Positions 15,879 to 24,191 are shown, counted from the first letter of the stretch. The stretch is DNA of 64,000 nucleotides from FEN-1073 sp963780865 (GCA_963780865.1 CAWADT010000009.1:62001-126000), one strand, 5' to 3'. The notes: generated by a model not told the origin, from the letters alone. A program made the numbers and translations.

Positions 15879-16343
15879 ATGATTTTTTGGAGAATGCAAC
15901 TTCACCCGGGAGATTCGGGCCAAGCTGCGCAGCACTCAATTCGATGCATATCGTCGGGGTTTATCGGACTAGATTTCGAGACCGACGTGGGGGATCTACG
16001 GAAGCTCACCAAAGAAAACCTACCTAAGGGGCACCGGACATATTTGGCTTTTGCAAAAGAAATGAAACCACTCGATATTGTCCTAATTTATGTTCATAAT
16101 TACCCATTTGCCTTGTTGAAAGTGAAAAGCAAATATTATTACACAACTTCTTCTATTCCAGAGATTGGAATATGGCCGAGGCATTTCCGGCGAGTGGAAT
16201 TACTACAGTATTATTCCGACTATATTAAGAACCCTCGAAAATGGAAGAAATCCACCATGACTGAAACACTAACACCTCTACGCGATAAAAATAAATCAAC
16301 CTACATTCTTATTTCGGGCTGGCTAAAGAATCTCAGAAAGTGA
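15879..16343 (+). CDS. Small PUA/EVE-like protein, candidate modified-DNA reader
   Basis: A 154-aa protein 41 bp after the helicase gene, with an exceptionally strong ribosome-binding site (TAAGGAGGTGAT, 15866-15877). Its pattern, FWRMQLHPGD, FIGLDF-x-DVGDL, FAKEM-x-DIVLIY, then LLKVKSKYYY and RHFRRVELL, resembles the order of conserved positions in PUA/EVE-like domains that sense modified bases in some restriction enzymes. This assignment rests on pattern only and no catalytic residues are evident. If right, it could supply recognition for the adjacent helicase-nuclease. Alternative: a stand-alone RNA-binding PUA-like protein. Translation is probably high, given the near-perfect anti-Shine-Dalgarno complement. 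Confidence 0.55.
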   Translation: MIFWRMQLHPGDSGQAAQHSIRCISSGFIGLDFETDVGDLRKLTKENLPKGHRTYLAFAKEMKPLDIVLIYVHNYPFALLKVKSKYYYTTSSIPEIGIWPRHFRRVELLQYYSDYIKNPRKWKKSTMTETLTPLRDKNKSTYILISGWLKNLRK

Positions 16344-16398
16344 AAGGAATCAGTCGCGAAAACAAATATCATAGATTGAATCAATATTGGAGGAGCAA

Positions 16399-17667
16399 AT
16401 GGATCTTAACGAAGCTCGTAAAGTTATTTGGATGAAGCCGAATCGCCGCCCGATGGGAGAATTATTCGACGAAGGATTTTTGGATCGGGGAAGATTGGAG
16501 TGGGCCGCAAAGGAAGCGTATACACCCAAGGTGCGAGAAGCCGCTGATGTATTTCTCGCCCTACTTGGTCAACCTCCTTCAGCAACTACAAACACTAAAC
16601 CGGCTCCCCAACCGTCTGTAAAGCCAAATTTGCCGGATATCAATATAAAAATGTCGATCGATCAAGCAAGATCGATCTTTTGGCCAATTCCCCCCTTCAA
16701 AGGGCAACCAATGGGTTCATTGGTCGAAACGAGACAACTAACACTCAAAGATCTGGGTTGGGCAATTGATAATGCCTGGGACCAGAAGGTTAGGGAAGCG
16801 GCGGTTGTATTATCGGCTATCCGACTTAAACAGACTGTCAATGAACCCGAGCCCCCAAAGGGATATTTGCGAATTGTGTCAAAAGGAATAAGTTTTTCCG
16901 AGAGTAATCAGTTCCGGCTTGTCTACCTTGAGGGGTTGATTATCGGAATCATGCTTGGGGCGGCTTTATTTGCCATAATATATCCAATACTATTTCCAAA
17001 TAATTCTCAATCAACGACAACCCTTGGAGAGATTGTTTCCACGCCGACTGGTGTCGTTGTACTGATTTTGGCCCTTTGTTTAGTCATTGGAATACCGTTG
17101 ACGATGTGGTTGGTGGCTGAAGGATCAACAAAAATAATCAATAAGCAGATTGAAAATTATCGAAAGGGACAAGAAGGTGAAGATAGAGTAAGCGATACAA
17201 TAAATGCCGCCTTGAATGGAGAATGGACGCTATTTAGAAATGTACTACTCCCAGGAAGGAAAGGCGGCGATTTGGATTCTATCCTGGTAGGGCCGGGGGG
17301 AGTTTGGGTGTTGGAAGTAAAGACATTTACCGGAGAATTCCGAAACATTGGTGAACAGTGGGAGTGCCTCGCAGGTAAACAATGGCAGATCGTCAAATCA
17401 AATCCAAGTCGGCAAGGTAAACGAAATGCTGCTCTCCTGGCCTCTTTCCTACAAGCAGATCATATAAAGATTTGGGTTAAACCAGCAATCGTCTGGGCGA
17501 ATCCGGAGAGTTCCCTTAAGGTTGAAAACCCATCGGTGCCTATATGGAAATTGGATCGCTTGCCGGACGAATTGGGAAACATTTCCAATGGCCGGAATAT
17601 TTCTGAGGATGATCAACAAAAGATTAACAAGAAGCTGACGAGGTTAATTGAAAGGCAGAAACAATAG
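16399..17667 (+). CDS. Membrane-anchored NERD-domain protein with duplicated N-terminal repeat
   Basis: A 422-aa protein. Two copies of a ~50-residue helical unit come first (ARKVIW...PMGELF...LEWAAKEA...VREAADVFLA and ARSIFW...PMGSLV...LGWAIDNA...VREAAVVLSA), then two hydrophobic segments at ~174-199 and 217-239, then a nuclease-related NERD domain from ~254: GQEGEDRV, GGDLDSILVG (D291) and EVKTF (E306). NERD domains share the restriction-endonuclease fold and are common in phage-defence and plasmid genes. The ATG at 16399 is preferred over an upstream in-frame TTG because GGAGGAG lies four bases before it. It is third in the helicase/PUA-like/NERD group. Membrane attachment suggests action at DNA entry, which is inference. 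Confidence 0.75.
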   Translation: MDLNEARKVIWMKPNRRPMGELFDEGFLDRGRLEWAAKEAYTPKVREAADVFLALLGQPPSATTNTKPAPQPSVKPNLPDINIKMSIDQARSIFWPIPPFKGQPMGSLVETRQLTLKDLGWAIDNAWDQKVREAAVVLSAIRLKQTVNEPEPPKGYLRIVSKGISFSESNQFRLVYLEGLIIGIMLGAALFAIIYPILFPNNSQSTTTLGEIVSTPTGVVVLILALCLVIGIPLTMWLVAEGSTKIINKQIENYRKGQEGEDRVSDTINAALNGEWTLFRNVLLPGRKGGDLDSILVGPGGVWVLEVKTFTGEFRNIGEQWECLAGKQWQIVKSNPSRQGKRNAALLASFLQADHIKIWVKPAIVWANPESSLKVENPSVPIWKLDRLPDELGNISNGRNISEDDQQKINKKLTRLIERQKQ

Positions 17668-17748
17668 AAAAATATTGTGGGCGAAAAAATGGATTTGTTG
17701 AAGTTTCATCCGTGAATGAATTTATTGAAATGTTCGCGGACGATTTAG

Positions 17749-17822
17749 AATAGACAAGATTTGCAGGATTTAAAGGATTAATTTTTCAAAATATCTTGTC
17801 AATCCTGTAAATCCTGTCAATT
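17749..17822. repeat. Short element with AATAGACAAGATT-type inverted ends (family E, copy 1)
   Basis: The left end AATAGACAAGATTTGCAGG and the inverse of the right end, AATTGACAGGATTTACAGG, match with few differences. The same ends bound a longer element at 18541-18809. It closes the 3' side of the defence island. Confidence 0.65.
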
Positions 17823-17838
17823 AATTTTAGTGGTTCGA

Positions 17839-17871
17839 AGACCTGTCAGGTTTTATATACCTGACAGGTCT
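17839..17871. repeat. GACCTGTCAGGT palindrome upstream of the J-domain gene
   Basis: Two perfect 13-bp arms, AGACCTGTCAGGT and its complement, around a 7-base AT loop. It ends 11 bases before the J-domain start, so it could also affect translation of that gene. Similar palindromes are dispersed in many bacteria. Confidence 0.75.
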
Positions 17872-17882
17872 ATAATATCCCC

Positions 17883-18317
17883 ATGCCCGACCCTTACGAA
17901 ACCCTGCAAGTCTCCCGCCACGCCGAAATCGAGGTCATCGCGGCCGCCTACCGGACGCTGGCGCGCAAATACCACCCCGATAAAAATGACGCGCATGCCG
18001 GCACCAATCGGATGCAGGAGATCAACGCCGCCTACGAAATCCTCAAAGATTCGGTAAAACGGAAGGAATACGACCGCGGCCACCCGTTTGCCTTGGGCAA
18101 TGTCGTGTGGCGAAGCGAGGAAGCGATCGACTGGTCGGGCGAGTTTGACTCGGAAGATTTGGATGACTGGGCCAGCTCCTACGCGCGGCGCCGCGATCAT
18201 CCGGTGCCCATCCATCGGCCGGGTTTCTTAAAAAGGAATTGGGCCGGCATCCTGTATTTGCTTTTCGTCCTTTTCATGGGCTATGAATTATTGGGAGCGG
18301 TTATCAGAAAATATTAA
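17883..18317 (+). CDS. J-domain (DnaJ-like) protein with C-terminal membrane anchor
   Basis: A 144-aa co-chaperone-like protein. The J domain spans ~3-65: PYETLQVSRHAEIEVI, the Hsp70-stimulating HPD motif in KYHPDKND, then INAAYEILKDSVKRKEYDRG. An acidic linker follows, and the last ~20 residues (WAGILYLLFVLFMGYELL) form a membrane helix, so it should tether DnaK activity at the membrane. It lacks the Gly/Phe and zinc regions of true DnaJ. The gene is isolated: repeats lie on both sides. Its codon use is GC-rich like the core chromosome, so it marks the border of the AT-rich island. Confidence 0.88.
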   Translation: MPDPYETLQVSRHAEIEVIAAAYRTLARKYHPDKNDAHAGTNRMQEINAAYEILKDSVKRKEYDRGHPFALGNVVWRSEEAIDWSGEFDSEDLDDWASSYARRRDHPVPIHRPGFLKRNWAGILYLLFVLFMGYELLGAVIRKY

Positions 18318-18369
18318 CCGCCATCTCCTGCTGCGCTGGCATTATTGTTCTTTTTGGTAAATGGTAACA

Positions 18370-18524
18370 GCTCAGGTCGGGGAAAACGTACACCGACATC
18401 CGGAATAAATCCGAAATCACCGAAAAATATTCTTTGGAAAAGAAGCACAACCCAATGTTTTTCAGTGCATTCGGCTCTTTTCGGTGCAATCCGTGTACAA
18501 AGGCGGAAGCCCCGCTGAGTAGAT
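18370..18524. repeat. 155-bp direct repeat, copy 1
   Basis: From GCTCAGGTC to GAGTAGAT this stretch is highly similar to 19154-19307 in the same orientation, including AATCCGAAATCACCGAAAAA and TTTTTCAGTGCATTCGGCTC. No gene is apparent in it. The two copies flank the WXG100-like gene. Confidence 0.8.
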
Positions 18525-18540
18525 AAGGTAAATGAAGAAT

Positions 18541-18809
18541 AATAGACAAGATTTATAGGATTAGGTAAAAGACCATTGACCATAGACCATGGACCATAGA
18601 CCATCGACAAACCGACCAAAGCCCGTGAACCGTGGACCATGGGCAATGGATCATAGCTGATGGTCTGATGGATTCTTTTCGATCCAATCACTCAATATTA
18701 ATTGGTGTCTGTGCGTTTATTGGTTGGATTCATCCCCTAATTTATTCTCGGCTATGGTCTGTGGTCCAAGTTCGATGGTCGGTTTTCAATCCTGTAAATC
18801 CTGTCTATT
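18541..18809. repeat. Family E element (copy 2) with internal GACCATN heptads
   Basis: Inverted ends AATAGACAAGATTTATAGG and AATAGACAGGATTTACAGG bound a 269-bp segment without a gene. Inside, 18571-18605 is five tandem copies of GACCATN, with looser copies further on. The structure resembles a MITE or a slipped satellite. Confidence 0.65.
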
Positions 18810-18821
18810 GACTCATCATCG

Positions 18822-19118
18822 CTAGTAATTCTCTACCACGTCGATCACCTTTTCCGTCATGTACGTTTGATATTTGTGTTCCCAAAATTGGAGTTGAGGA
18901 AGCAAGGTCCGGGAGAGATCCTCGACCGAACTCGTCATTTCCCCCTCGAAGACCGTTTTTTGGTTGCCTTCCCAATCCTGGTCGAGGCGAGCGAACATTT
19001 TCCTTAGCAGGGCAAGAATTGCCTCCGTGTCGGCCCGCGCCTCGCGGAAGGCGTTGAAAACGGCGTCGGCTTCGGGTGGATGAACTTGGATTATTTTATG
19101 CACGATTCGCTGAGGCAT
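18822..19118 (-). CDS. WXG100-like small protein
   Basis: A 98-aa all-helical protein with two predicted helices around a DWEGNQ turn (residues ~48-53), the W-x-G pattern and length of ESAT-6/WXG100 proteins. Such proteins are substrates or adaptors of type VII-like secretion or toxin partners. No EssC/EccC-type secretion gene is visible in the window, so it is an orphan here. A small gene on the same strand (19384-19599) lies upstream. The gene is flanked by a 155-bp direct repeat on both sides. The start MPQRIVHKII follows a GGGGGA sequence. Family assignment is moderate because the motif is short. Confidence 0.6.
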   Translation of the reverse strand: MPQRIVHKIIQVHPPEADAVFNAFREARADTEAILALLRKMFARLDQDWEGNQKTVFEGEMTSSVEDLSRTLLPQLQFWEHKYQTYMTEKVIDVVENY

Positions 19119-19153
19119 ATTCCCCCTTTTGAATTTATTCCTTTTCCGTGGCT

Positions 19154-19307
19154 GCTCAGGTCAGTGAAAACGTACACCGAAACACGGAGAAAATCCGAAA
19201 TCACCGAAAAAAATCTTTGGGAAAGAAGCACAACATAATGTTTTTCAGTGCATTCGGCTCTTTTCGATGCAATCCGTGTACAAAAGCGGAAGCCCCGTTG
19301 AGTAGAT
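19154..19307. repeat. 155-bp direct repeat, copy 2
   Basis: Second copy of the repeat at 18370-18524, same orientation, with scattered substitutions and one or two indels. It lies between the WXG100-like gene and its upstream neighbour. Confidence 0.8.
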
Positions 19308-19383
19308 CCCCTTTTCCAGAATAATTTTAGCACGATATTTTGATAAGGCTGTCCCCCTCTGAAATCAGCTAATGGAATGGAAG

Positions 19384-19599
19384 TCAATTTCCGCTGGAGG
19401 TGCGCAGCCGGGTTTTGATGAAATCGGTTATTTCGGTCAATCGGTTGACGGGTAGTTTGTCGCCGCTGAAGACGTCGGTGATATTCCCATACCAAGTCGA
19501 TCCGTAGACCTGGGCGCCCGGTTCTTCCATCCAAATCCGCACAATAAACGAGCGGGTTTCAACGTTGTCTTTATCGTCTTGCGGGAGTGCTTTGTTCAT
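19384..19599 (-). CDS. Small hypothetical protein linked to the WXG100-like gene
   Basis: A 71-aa protein, MNKALPQDDKDN..., with a core SFIVRIWMEEPG-x-WYGNITDVFSGDKLPVNRLTEITDFI. The pattern FIVRIW...W-x-G-x-IT-x-V-x-SG...EI-x-FI looks like a small beta-rich conserved family that I recall near WXG100-like genes in Chloroflexota; no function is known to me. AGGAGCATTGCA lies just upstream on the coding strand. It is on the same strand as, and 265 bp upstream of, the WXG100-like gene, with one copy of the direct repeat between them. Confidence 0.55.
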   Translation of the reverse strand: MNKALPQDDKDNVETRSFIVRIWMEEPGAQVYGSTWYGNITDVFSGDKLPVNRLTEITDFIKTRLRTSSGN

Positions 19600-19803
19600 T
19601 GCAATGCTCCTTGAAGCAACCCTCTTCCATGGGGATTTGGTTATCAGCAGGAAAACCTCTTGCTGTGTACCCTACACGTATCTCGCCAGCGCCAATCTCC
19701 AAAAAGGCTTAATCCGGATTCCCGGCGATGCGATTTCAGTGCGAAACGCGCGGCGCGGATTTCAATTTCCGGATGATCCGGAAAAATTGCATTTTTTTGG
19801 ATT

Positions 19804-19890
19804 TGGAGCAACTACCCAGCCTTCCCCCTCATCCCGTCCTTCTCCCAGCATATGCTGGGAGAAGGTGGCCGAAGGCCGGATGAGGGAGAG
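19804..19890. repeat. Family A palindromic element
   Basis: CCCCCTCATCCCG and its inverse CCGGATGAGGG bound the hairpin CTTCTCCCAGCATATGCTGG. On the left it includes the tail AACTACCCAGCCTTCC, which reappears in inverse orientation as GGAAGGCTGARTAGT after the copies at 30953 and 45262, so all three share the same asymmetric border. Confidence 0.8.
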
Positions 19891-20145
19891 TGATATCAGA
19901 TTATCCATCCTGTGGAATTCCTTCCAGCTTTTCTTGGGCCGAGTAGTTACGATTTGGAAAAATCGCGGAATTACATGTCTCCAGACTTCGATGATGGGCT
20001 ATTCCGCTGAATGCTATCTTATCGATATTTTTCAGTGAAATCATTCGATCCCTTCGGCAAATATTGGGAATTCCACAATAAATCCCAGGCGGCGGGCGAG
20101 CCCCCTTAAAAAAAAGTGGAGCAGGAGATTGGATTCTTTTAACCC

Positions 20146-21330
20146 CTACCCCAGATACACAGCTTTGCGGATTCGATCCGCATTCGCCTTGCCGCCCAGC
20201 GCGCCGGCCGCGAAGGCAACCGCTTCTGTGGCCAGAAAAACCGGAACCGTGGCGAAGGTTTGGAGGATTAAATTGCCGTAGCCGATCCGGTCCGCAAGTA
20301 GATCCATGAACGCGTGCGTGGTGATCGGGTTGCACACGCCGAACACAAAGCAAAAATCGGGCAGGAGGTGGAACAACGCGGCGAGGAACAGCGCCGGATA
20401 GCGGTCGCGGCCGATTCGTTTTTCGACCGCGGCGGCGTAATCCCCGGGGCGCCCGGCAAGAATCGCTTCGGCCGCCATCCTGCCGCTCTTGATGGCCGGC
20501 CGGATCCCTTCCCCGCTGAGCGGATCCAGAAGGTTCGCCGCGTCGCCCACCAACAGCGTGCGGGCGGTGGCGACGCGCGCGCGGCGGAGGTTGATCGGCA
20601 GCGGATGGCCGCGCAGCTCCGCGCCGTCCAATGGAATTCCCCAATCCTCCATCACCGAGCGCAGTTTTTCCTGCAGCATGCCCGGCCGGGGACGGAGCGC
20701 GCCGATCCCCACCGAAAGGTGGTCGCCCTTGGGGAAGATCCACAGATAGCCGAAGGGAACCTCGCCGAAGAGGAACATCGGCGCGGCGGCGAACTTGGCG
20801 AGCGTCTGGGGCGGGGCGTAGACCTCGGCCTCGAGCGCGGCGGCCGGCGCCTTCCCTCGCCGCAAGCCCAGGCTGCGCGCCACAACGGAATGGGCGCCGT
20901 CGGCGCCGATGAGGAAGGGGGCTTCGAAGGCGGCTCCGTCCGCGGTCTCAACCGTCACGCGCTCCGGCCCCTCGCGCACCGCCCGGACGGTTTGGCCCTC
21001 GAGGACGTCGGCTTTGGCGTGCCGGAGCAGGAACGTGTCAAACCGATCGCGCGTGACCAGCCGCATCGAATTGTCCGCGAGCGGAACGGTGACGGTGAGC
21101 CCGCGCAGGGAATAGCGGATCGCCGCCGCTTTCGATTCGAATACCGGCTCGAAAGAGAAAGGGAATTGCGCCAGGAAGCTGGCCGAGAGGCCGCCGCCGC
21201 AGGGTTTGGGGCGCGGCAACCGCTCCTTTTCCAGAACGAGCACGCGCCGGCCGGCTTCGCCGAGGAAGTAGGCCGCCGTCGCGCCGCCCGGTCCCGCGCC
21301 AACAACGATGACATCATAGGCTTGTGCCAA
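20146..21330 (-). CDS. FAD-dependent geranylgeranyl reductase family protein
   Basis: A 394-aa flavoprotein of the geranylgeranyl reductase family, which saturates isoprenoid chains of lipids, quinones or chlorophyll precursors. The FAD-binding VVGAGPGGATAAYFL is at residues ~8-22; KPCGGGLS follows, then the second FAD motif LLVGDAANLLDPLSGEGI and a C-terminal membrane-associating hydrophobic region. The start is set at a TTG (21330) because GGAGG lies six bases upstream and this gives the expected MAQAYDVIV; longer ATG starts add a non-homologous N-terminus. The substrate cannot be told from sequence. The gene stands alone on the minus strand. The 330 bp upstream contains no evident gene. 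Confidence 0.85.
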   Translation of the reverse strand: MAQAYDVIVVGAGPGGATAAYFLGEAGRRVLVLEKERLPRPKPCGGGLSASFLAQFPFSFEPVFESKAAAIRYSLRGLTVTVPLADNSMRLVTRDRFDTFLLRHAKADVLEGQTVRAVREGPERVTVETADGAAFEAPFLIGADGAHSVVARSLGLRRGKAPAAALEAEVYAPPQTLAKFAAAPMFLFGEVPFGYLWIFPKGDHLSVGIGALRPRPGMLQEKLRSVMEDWGIPLDGAELRGHPLPINLRRARVATARTLLVGDAANLLDPLSGEGIRPAIKSGRMAAEAILAGRPGDYAAAVEKRIGRDRYPALFLAALFHLLPDFCFVFGVCNPITTHAFMDLLADRIGYGNLILQTFATVPVFLATEAVAFAAGALGGKANADRIRKAVYLG

Positions 21331-21698
21331 AGCAAACCTCCGCCCGCACGATCGCGGCATGAAATTATAAACAGCATCAGGGAAAAAGAGAATCCGACGA
21401 ATTTTCCGTTCCTTGATGCTAATCTCCCAATGCCTTCCCATCCCCAGGCTGGAAATACCGTCTCGAATGGAAACCCAAGGACGAAGATCGTCGACTGCGG
21501 CCCGGGATCGCGAGCAAGAGCGAGCGGATATTGCCGGCTTCCGCCATGGCGCGCCTCCCCTCAAAGGGGTGAAAATGCGCGGTTTTCACCGCCATAGTCT
21601 TTTTTCGTGGGAAACGGGAAATTGACATCGGGGGTAAGATAAGGGCAGAAAAGAAATTTCAAAGGAATCGTTTTTGGGATTTCTTTCAAGGCCTTCGC

Positions 21699-22544
21699 AT
21701 GAAAAAAACAGATCGCAAATCGATCGCCGCAATGGTTCTGGCATTGATGGCGCCCGTGGCTTTGGCCGCGTGCAGCATTTCATCGCCGGCCGCCAAGCCG
21801 GCGGGGAGCGTGAATCCGATCCCGCCGATCGGCCGGCCGGCGGCGCTTCCCATCGCCGCGCAGTGGCAGGCCGTAAAGCTGGTTTCCGACGCGCCCAATG
21901 CGCTTCCCGCAATGAGCGCGGCCATGGCCGCCGATCCCGCCCGGATCGCCTTCGCGCCGGGAACCACTTCCGGATCCGTAGCGGGGACGCTCGCGGCGCA
22001 GGGCGTGCAATCCTACATCTTGAACGCGTCTTGGAACCAACTGATGATCGTATCGGCGGCTTCGTCCAGCGGGGCCGTATTCCTGGAAATCCACGGCGTC
22101 TCTGACGGCGTATATCTCACCACGTTTGCCAACGCGCAGACGTCCTGGCAGGGTTGGCTGCCCCGCACGCAGGCTTACATCATCCGGGTGTACAACGCAT
22201 CCACCGCGGGCGCCAGCTACACCCTCGCGGTGGAAATCCCGGCGCGCATCCAGTTCGCCCCGGGCGCGTATTCGGCCACGATCTATGGGGCCGGCTATAA
22301 CGCGCAGACCATCTCCTATATTCTATACGCATACGGCGGCCAGACCTTCACCGCCACGCTGTCTTCGGCGACCAGTGCCGTCGTCGTCGCGCTCCGAGGA
22401 GTAAACGATGGCCAATACCTCGTTCAATCCTCCGCGGGAGATACCACCTGGACCGGCACGCTGCCGAGCACGCAGAACTATATCCTCGACGCCGTCCAAA
22501 CCGGGGCTTGGACAAGTTTCACGCTTACCGTAACCATCGTCTAG
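21699..22544 (+). CDS. Lipoprotein with two PPC-like beta-sandwich repeats
   Basis: A 281-aa predicted lipoprotein. The signal peptide (MKKTDRKSIAAMVLALMA...) ends in the lipobox LAAC at ~residue 25. The mature part has two homologous ~100-residue repeats, beginning RIAFAPGTTSGSVAG and RIQFAPGAYSATIYG, each with SYILNA/SYILYA, a GV-x-DG-x-YL turn and a W-x-G-x-LP-x-TQ-x-YI ending. This is the pattern of bacterial pre-peptidase C-terminal (PPC-like) domains, which are extracellular binding or adhesion modules. No catalytic domain is present. It stands alone and is followed by a hairpin at 22613-22636. A structural or binding surface role is inferred. Confidence 0.75.
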   Translation: MKKTDRKSIAAMVLALMAPVALAACSISSPAAKPAGSVNPIPPIGRPAALPIAAQWQAVKLVSDAPNALPAMSAAMAADPARIAFAPGTTSGSVAGTLAAQGVQSYILNASWNQLMIVSAASSSGAVFLEIHGVSDGVYLTTFANAQTSWQGWLPRTQAYIIRVYNASTAGASYTLAVEIPARIQFAPGAYSATIYGAGYNAQTISYILYAYGGQTFTATLSSATSAVVVALRGVNDGQYLVQSSAGDTTWTGTLPSTQNYILDAVQTGAWTSFTLTVTIV

Positions 22545-22612
22545 CGGCGGATCTCATCCGATTTTCAGCAAAGGATGGAATTCGCAAGACCAGTGTTTCG
22601 CGCAACATAACG

Positions 22613-22636
22613 ACCGCCGGCTGAGAGGCCGGCGGT
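22613..22636 (+). terminator. Hairpin terminator after the PPC-like lipoprotein
   Basis: Perfect 9-bp stem ACCGCCGGC / GCCGGCGGT with loop TGAGAG, followed by GTTTATTAGGTTT. The T-tract is broken, so termination efficiency is uncertain. It lies 69 bp after the stop codon. Confidence 0.5.
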
Positions 22637-22754
22637 GTTTATTAGGTTTCAAAACCACTGCCTCTGGCAGTGAGTAGAGTGAAAAGGTTCTACCGATGGA
22701 GTAATTTTTCCTTTGCATAATTACAGCAAAGGTACCGAGTGGGCGGGTATCTTG

Positions 22755-22903
22755 CCATCCCATCCTACCTCTCCCATCAAATTATCGTCCTTCCACAATG
22801 TATCTTTTTCCCCCTCCTCCCCTCCCGTATTACGGGAGGGGAGGAGGGGTGACAGGGAAGATAATCAGCGTTTGGAATTCATAGGGGAGGAAGGGTGGGA
22901 TGG
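22755..22903. repeat. MITE-like nested palindrome
   Basis: Outer arms CCATCCCATCCTACCTCTCC and GGGGAGGAAGGGTGGGATGG enclose a near-perfect inner palindrome at 22811-22849 (19-bp arms, CCCCTCCTCCCCTCCCGTA). No gene lies in 22640-23050; this element and short GCC-rich hairpins fill the interval. Confidence 0.7.
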
Positions 22904-23053
22904 AACCGTAAAATCGCACCTTCCAGGTGCAGCATTACAAAGCCACCGCCTCTGGCGGTGGTAATTTACTTATAAATTCGACGCCCTCGCATCTGGACGC
23001 CATAGAGCGAGGCAGCGGCGTTTCGCGGAAAAATATTTCTTCTGCCCGGAATA

Positions 23054-23887
23054 CTACACGCGCGCCGCGAGCCACTCTTCCACATCCTTAAGCACGAGTT
23101 CGCGCTCCGGCTCGTTGAATACTTCGTGGTACAGCCCCGGGTAAACTTTAATTGTTTTGTCTGTTGAACTCGCCTTGTCGTAAAGCATCCGCGCGCTGCC
23201 GGGGTCGACAATTTTATCGCCGCCGCCCTGCAGGGCGATTAAGGGCAGGGTAATCTTTTCCGCTTCGGCGGAGACCCGCAACATGGCCTTCAGCAATTCC
23301 GCCGCCAACCGCGCGGGAGTCCTGGCGTGGAAAACCAGCGGATCGCTCACGTACGCCTTCACCACTTCCGGGTCGCGTGAAACGCCCCGGGCGTCCACCG
23401 GCAGAATACCCATCTTTGGAATCAGCGCCGATAGCAGTTTGCCCAGGGCGAGGGCGACCGGCGCAAGACCTGGGCTGATTTTAATCGCCGGCGCCGAGAT
23501 GACGGCGGCTTGGAAATCGGCCTGGTGGTCGAGCAGGTAATAGGATGCAATCAACCCGCCCATGCTGTGGCCGAGCAGGACGATCGGCCTGCCCGCCTGC
23601 CATGCCATAACCATGTTGTAGTAAATCGTAAGCGTGTCGGTGTAATCTTCGAACCGCTCGACGTACTCTCGCACGCCGCCGGATTTCCCGTGGCCGATAA
23701 GATCGAACCCGTAGACGGCGTAGCCGAGGGGGACGAAGCCGTTGACCACATTCAGGTAGCGCCCGGAATGCTCGCCCAGCCCGTGAACGACGAGCAGCGC
23801 GGCTTTTACCTTCCCTACGGGCAGCCAGGCTTGATAAAAGATATCGATATTCCGAACGGTCTTGAAATAGCCTTCGATGTGTTCCAT
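23054..23887 (-). CDS. Alpha/beta hydrolase, monoacylglycerol lipase/lysophospholipase-like (copy 1)
   Basis: A 277-aa serine hydrolase of the lysophospholipase/monoglyceride lipase group. The sequence shows the oxyanion-hole motif VVHGLGEHSGRY, nucleophile elbow GHSMGG with Ser108, the acid in GGGDKIVDPGSA and the histidine in YPGLYHEVFNEPE. Length is standard and no signal peptide is seen, so it is cytoplasmic. The next gene upstream on the same strand (24192-25025) is a close paralogue of identical length, so the pair arose by tandem duplication; a MITE-like element now separates them. The likely substrate is a monoacyl lipid, by family. The start is the ATG before EHIEGYFK. Confidence 0.88.
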   Translation of the reverse strand: MEHIEGYFKTVRNIDIFYQAWLPVGKVKAALLVVHGLGEHSGRYLNVVNGFVPLGYAVYGFDLIGHGKSGGVREYVERFEDYTDTLTIYYNMVMAWQAGRPIVLLGHSMGGLIASYYLLDHQADFQAAVISAPAIKISPGLAPVALALGKLLSALIPKMGILPVDARGVSRDPEVVKAYVSDPLVFHARTPARLAAELLKAMLRVSAEAEKITLPLIALQGGGDKIVDPGSARMLYDKASSTDKTIKVYPGLYHEVFNEPERELVLKDVEEWLAARV

Positions 23888-23948
23888 GGGAAATCCGATT
23901 CAACTTCAGGCGGCTCGTAAGGCCACCACGCGGATCGATTACACCATA

Positions 23949-24102
23949 AAGATGCTGGTGAAAAACGTCGACTTTTTTAACCAGACACACCATCCCCCCT
24001 TTCATCCCCCCATTTTCCAAGAGAAAATGAGGGGATGAAAGGGGGGATGGTTTACAACCGTGAAGATGACATCAGCATGAATTGAGTTTTTCAACATCCT
24101 GC
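23949..24102. repeat. MITE-like element with TGAAAAA ends (family C, copy 1)
   Basis: Ends GATGCTGGTGAAAAAC and, inverted, GCAGGATGTTGAAAAAC. Inside is a strong inverted repeat with 29-bp arms beginning ACCATCCCCCCTTTC (23989-24051, one mismatch). It separates the two lipase paralogues. Confidence 0.65.
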
Positions 24103-24191
24103 TAATATTATGGCACCAAACTTGGCAAACCACGCCGTTTTTCGCAAAGCAGGGAATTTATCTTCGAAGGACGCTGGTCCGGCGTTTTCGG

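Noticed and set aside
2227..17667. Whole island as a BREX, DISARM or Dnd system
   Set aside because: No PglZ, BrxL, DrmA/B, Dnd or Pgl-type proteins are present; the parts fit a type III-like operon plus a separate helicase group.
18571..18660. GACCATN tandem copies as a possible CRISPR array
   Set aside because: Units are seven bases with no unique spacers, and no cas genes are in the window.
19565..20038. 157-codon plus-strand frame
   Set aside because: It starts opposite the 71-aa gene, crosses a family A repeat, and has no family-like sequence.
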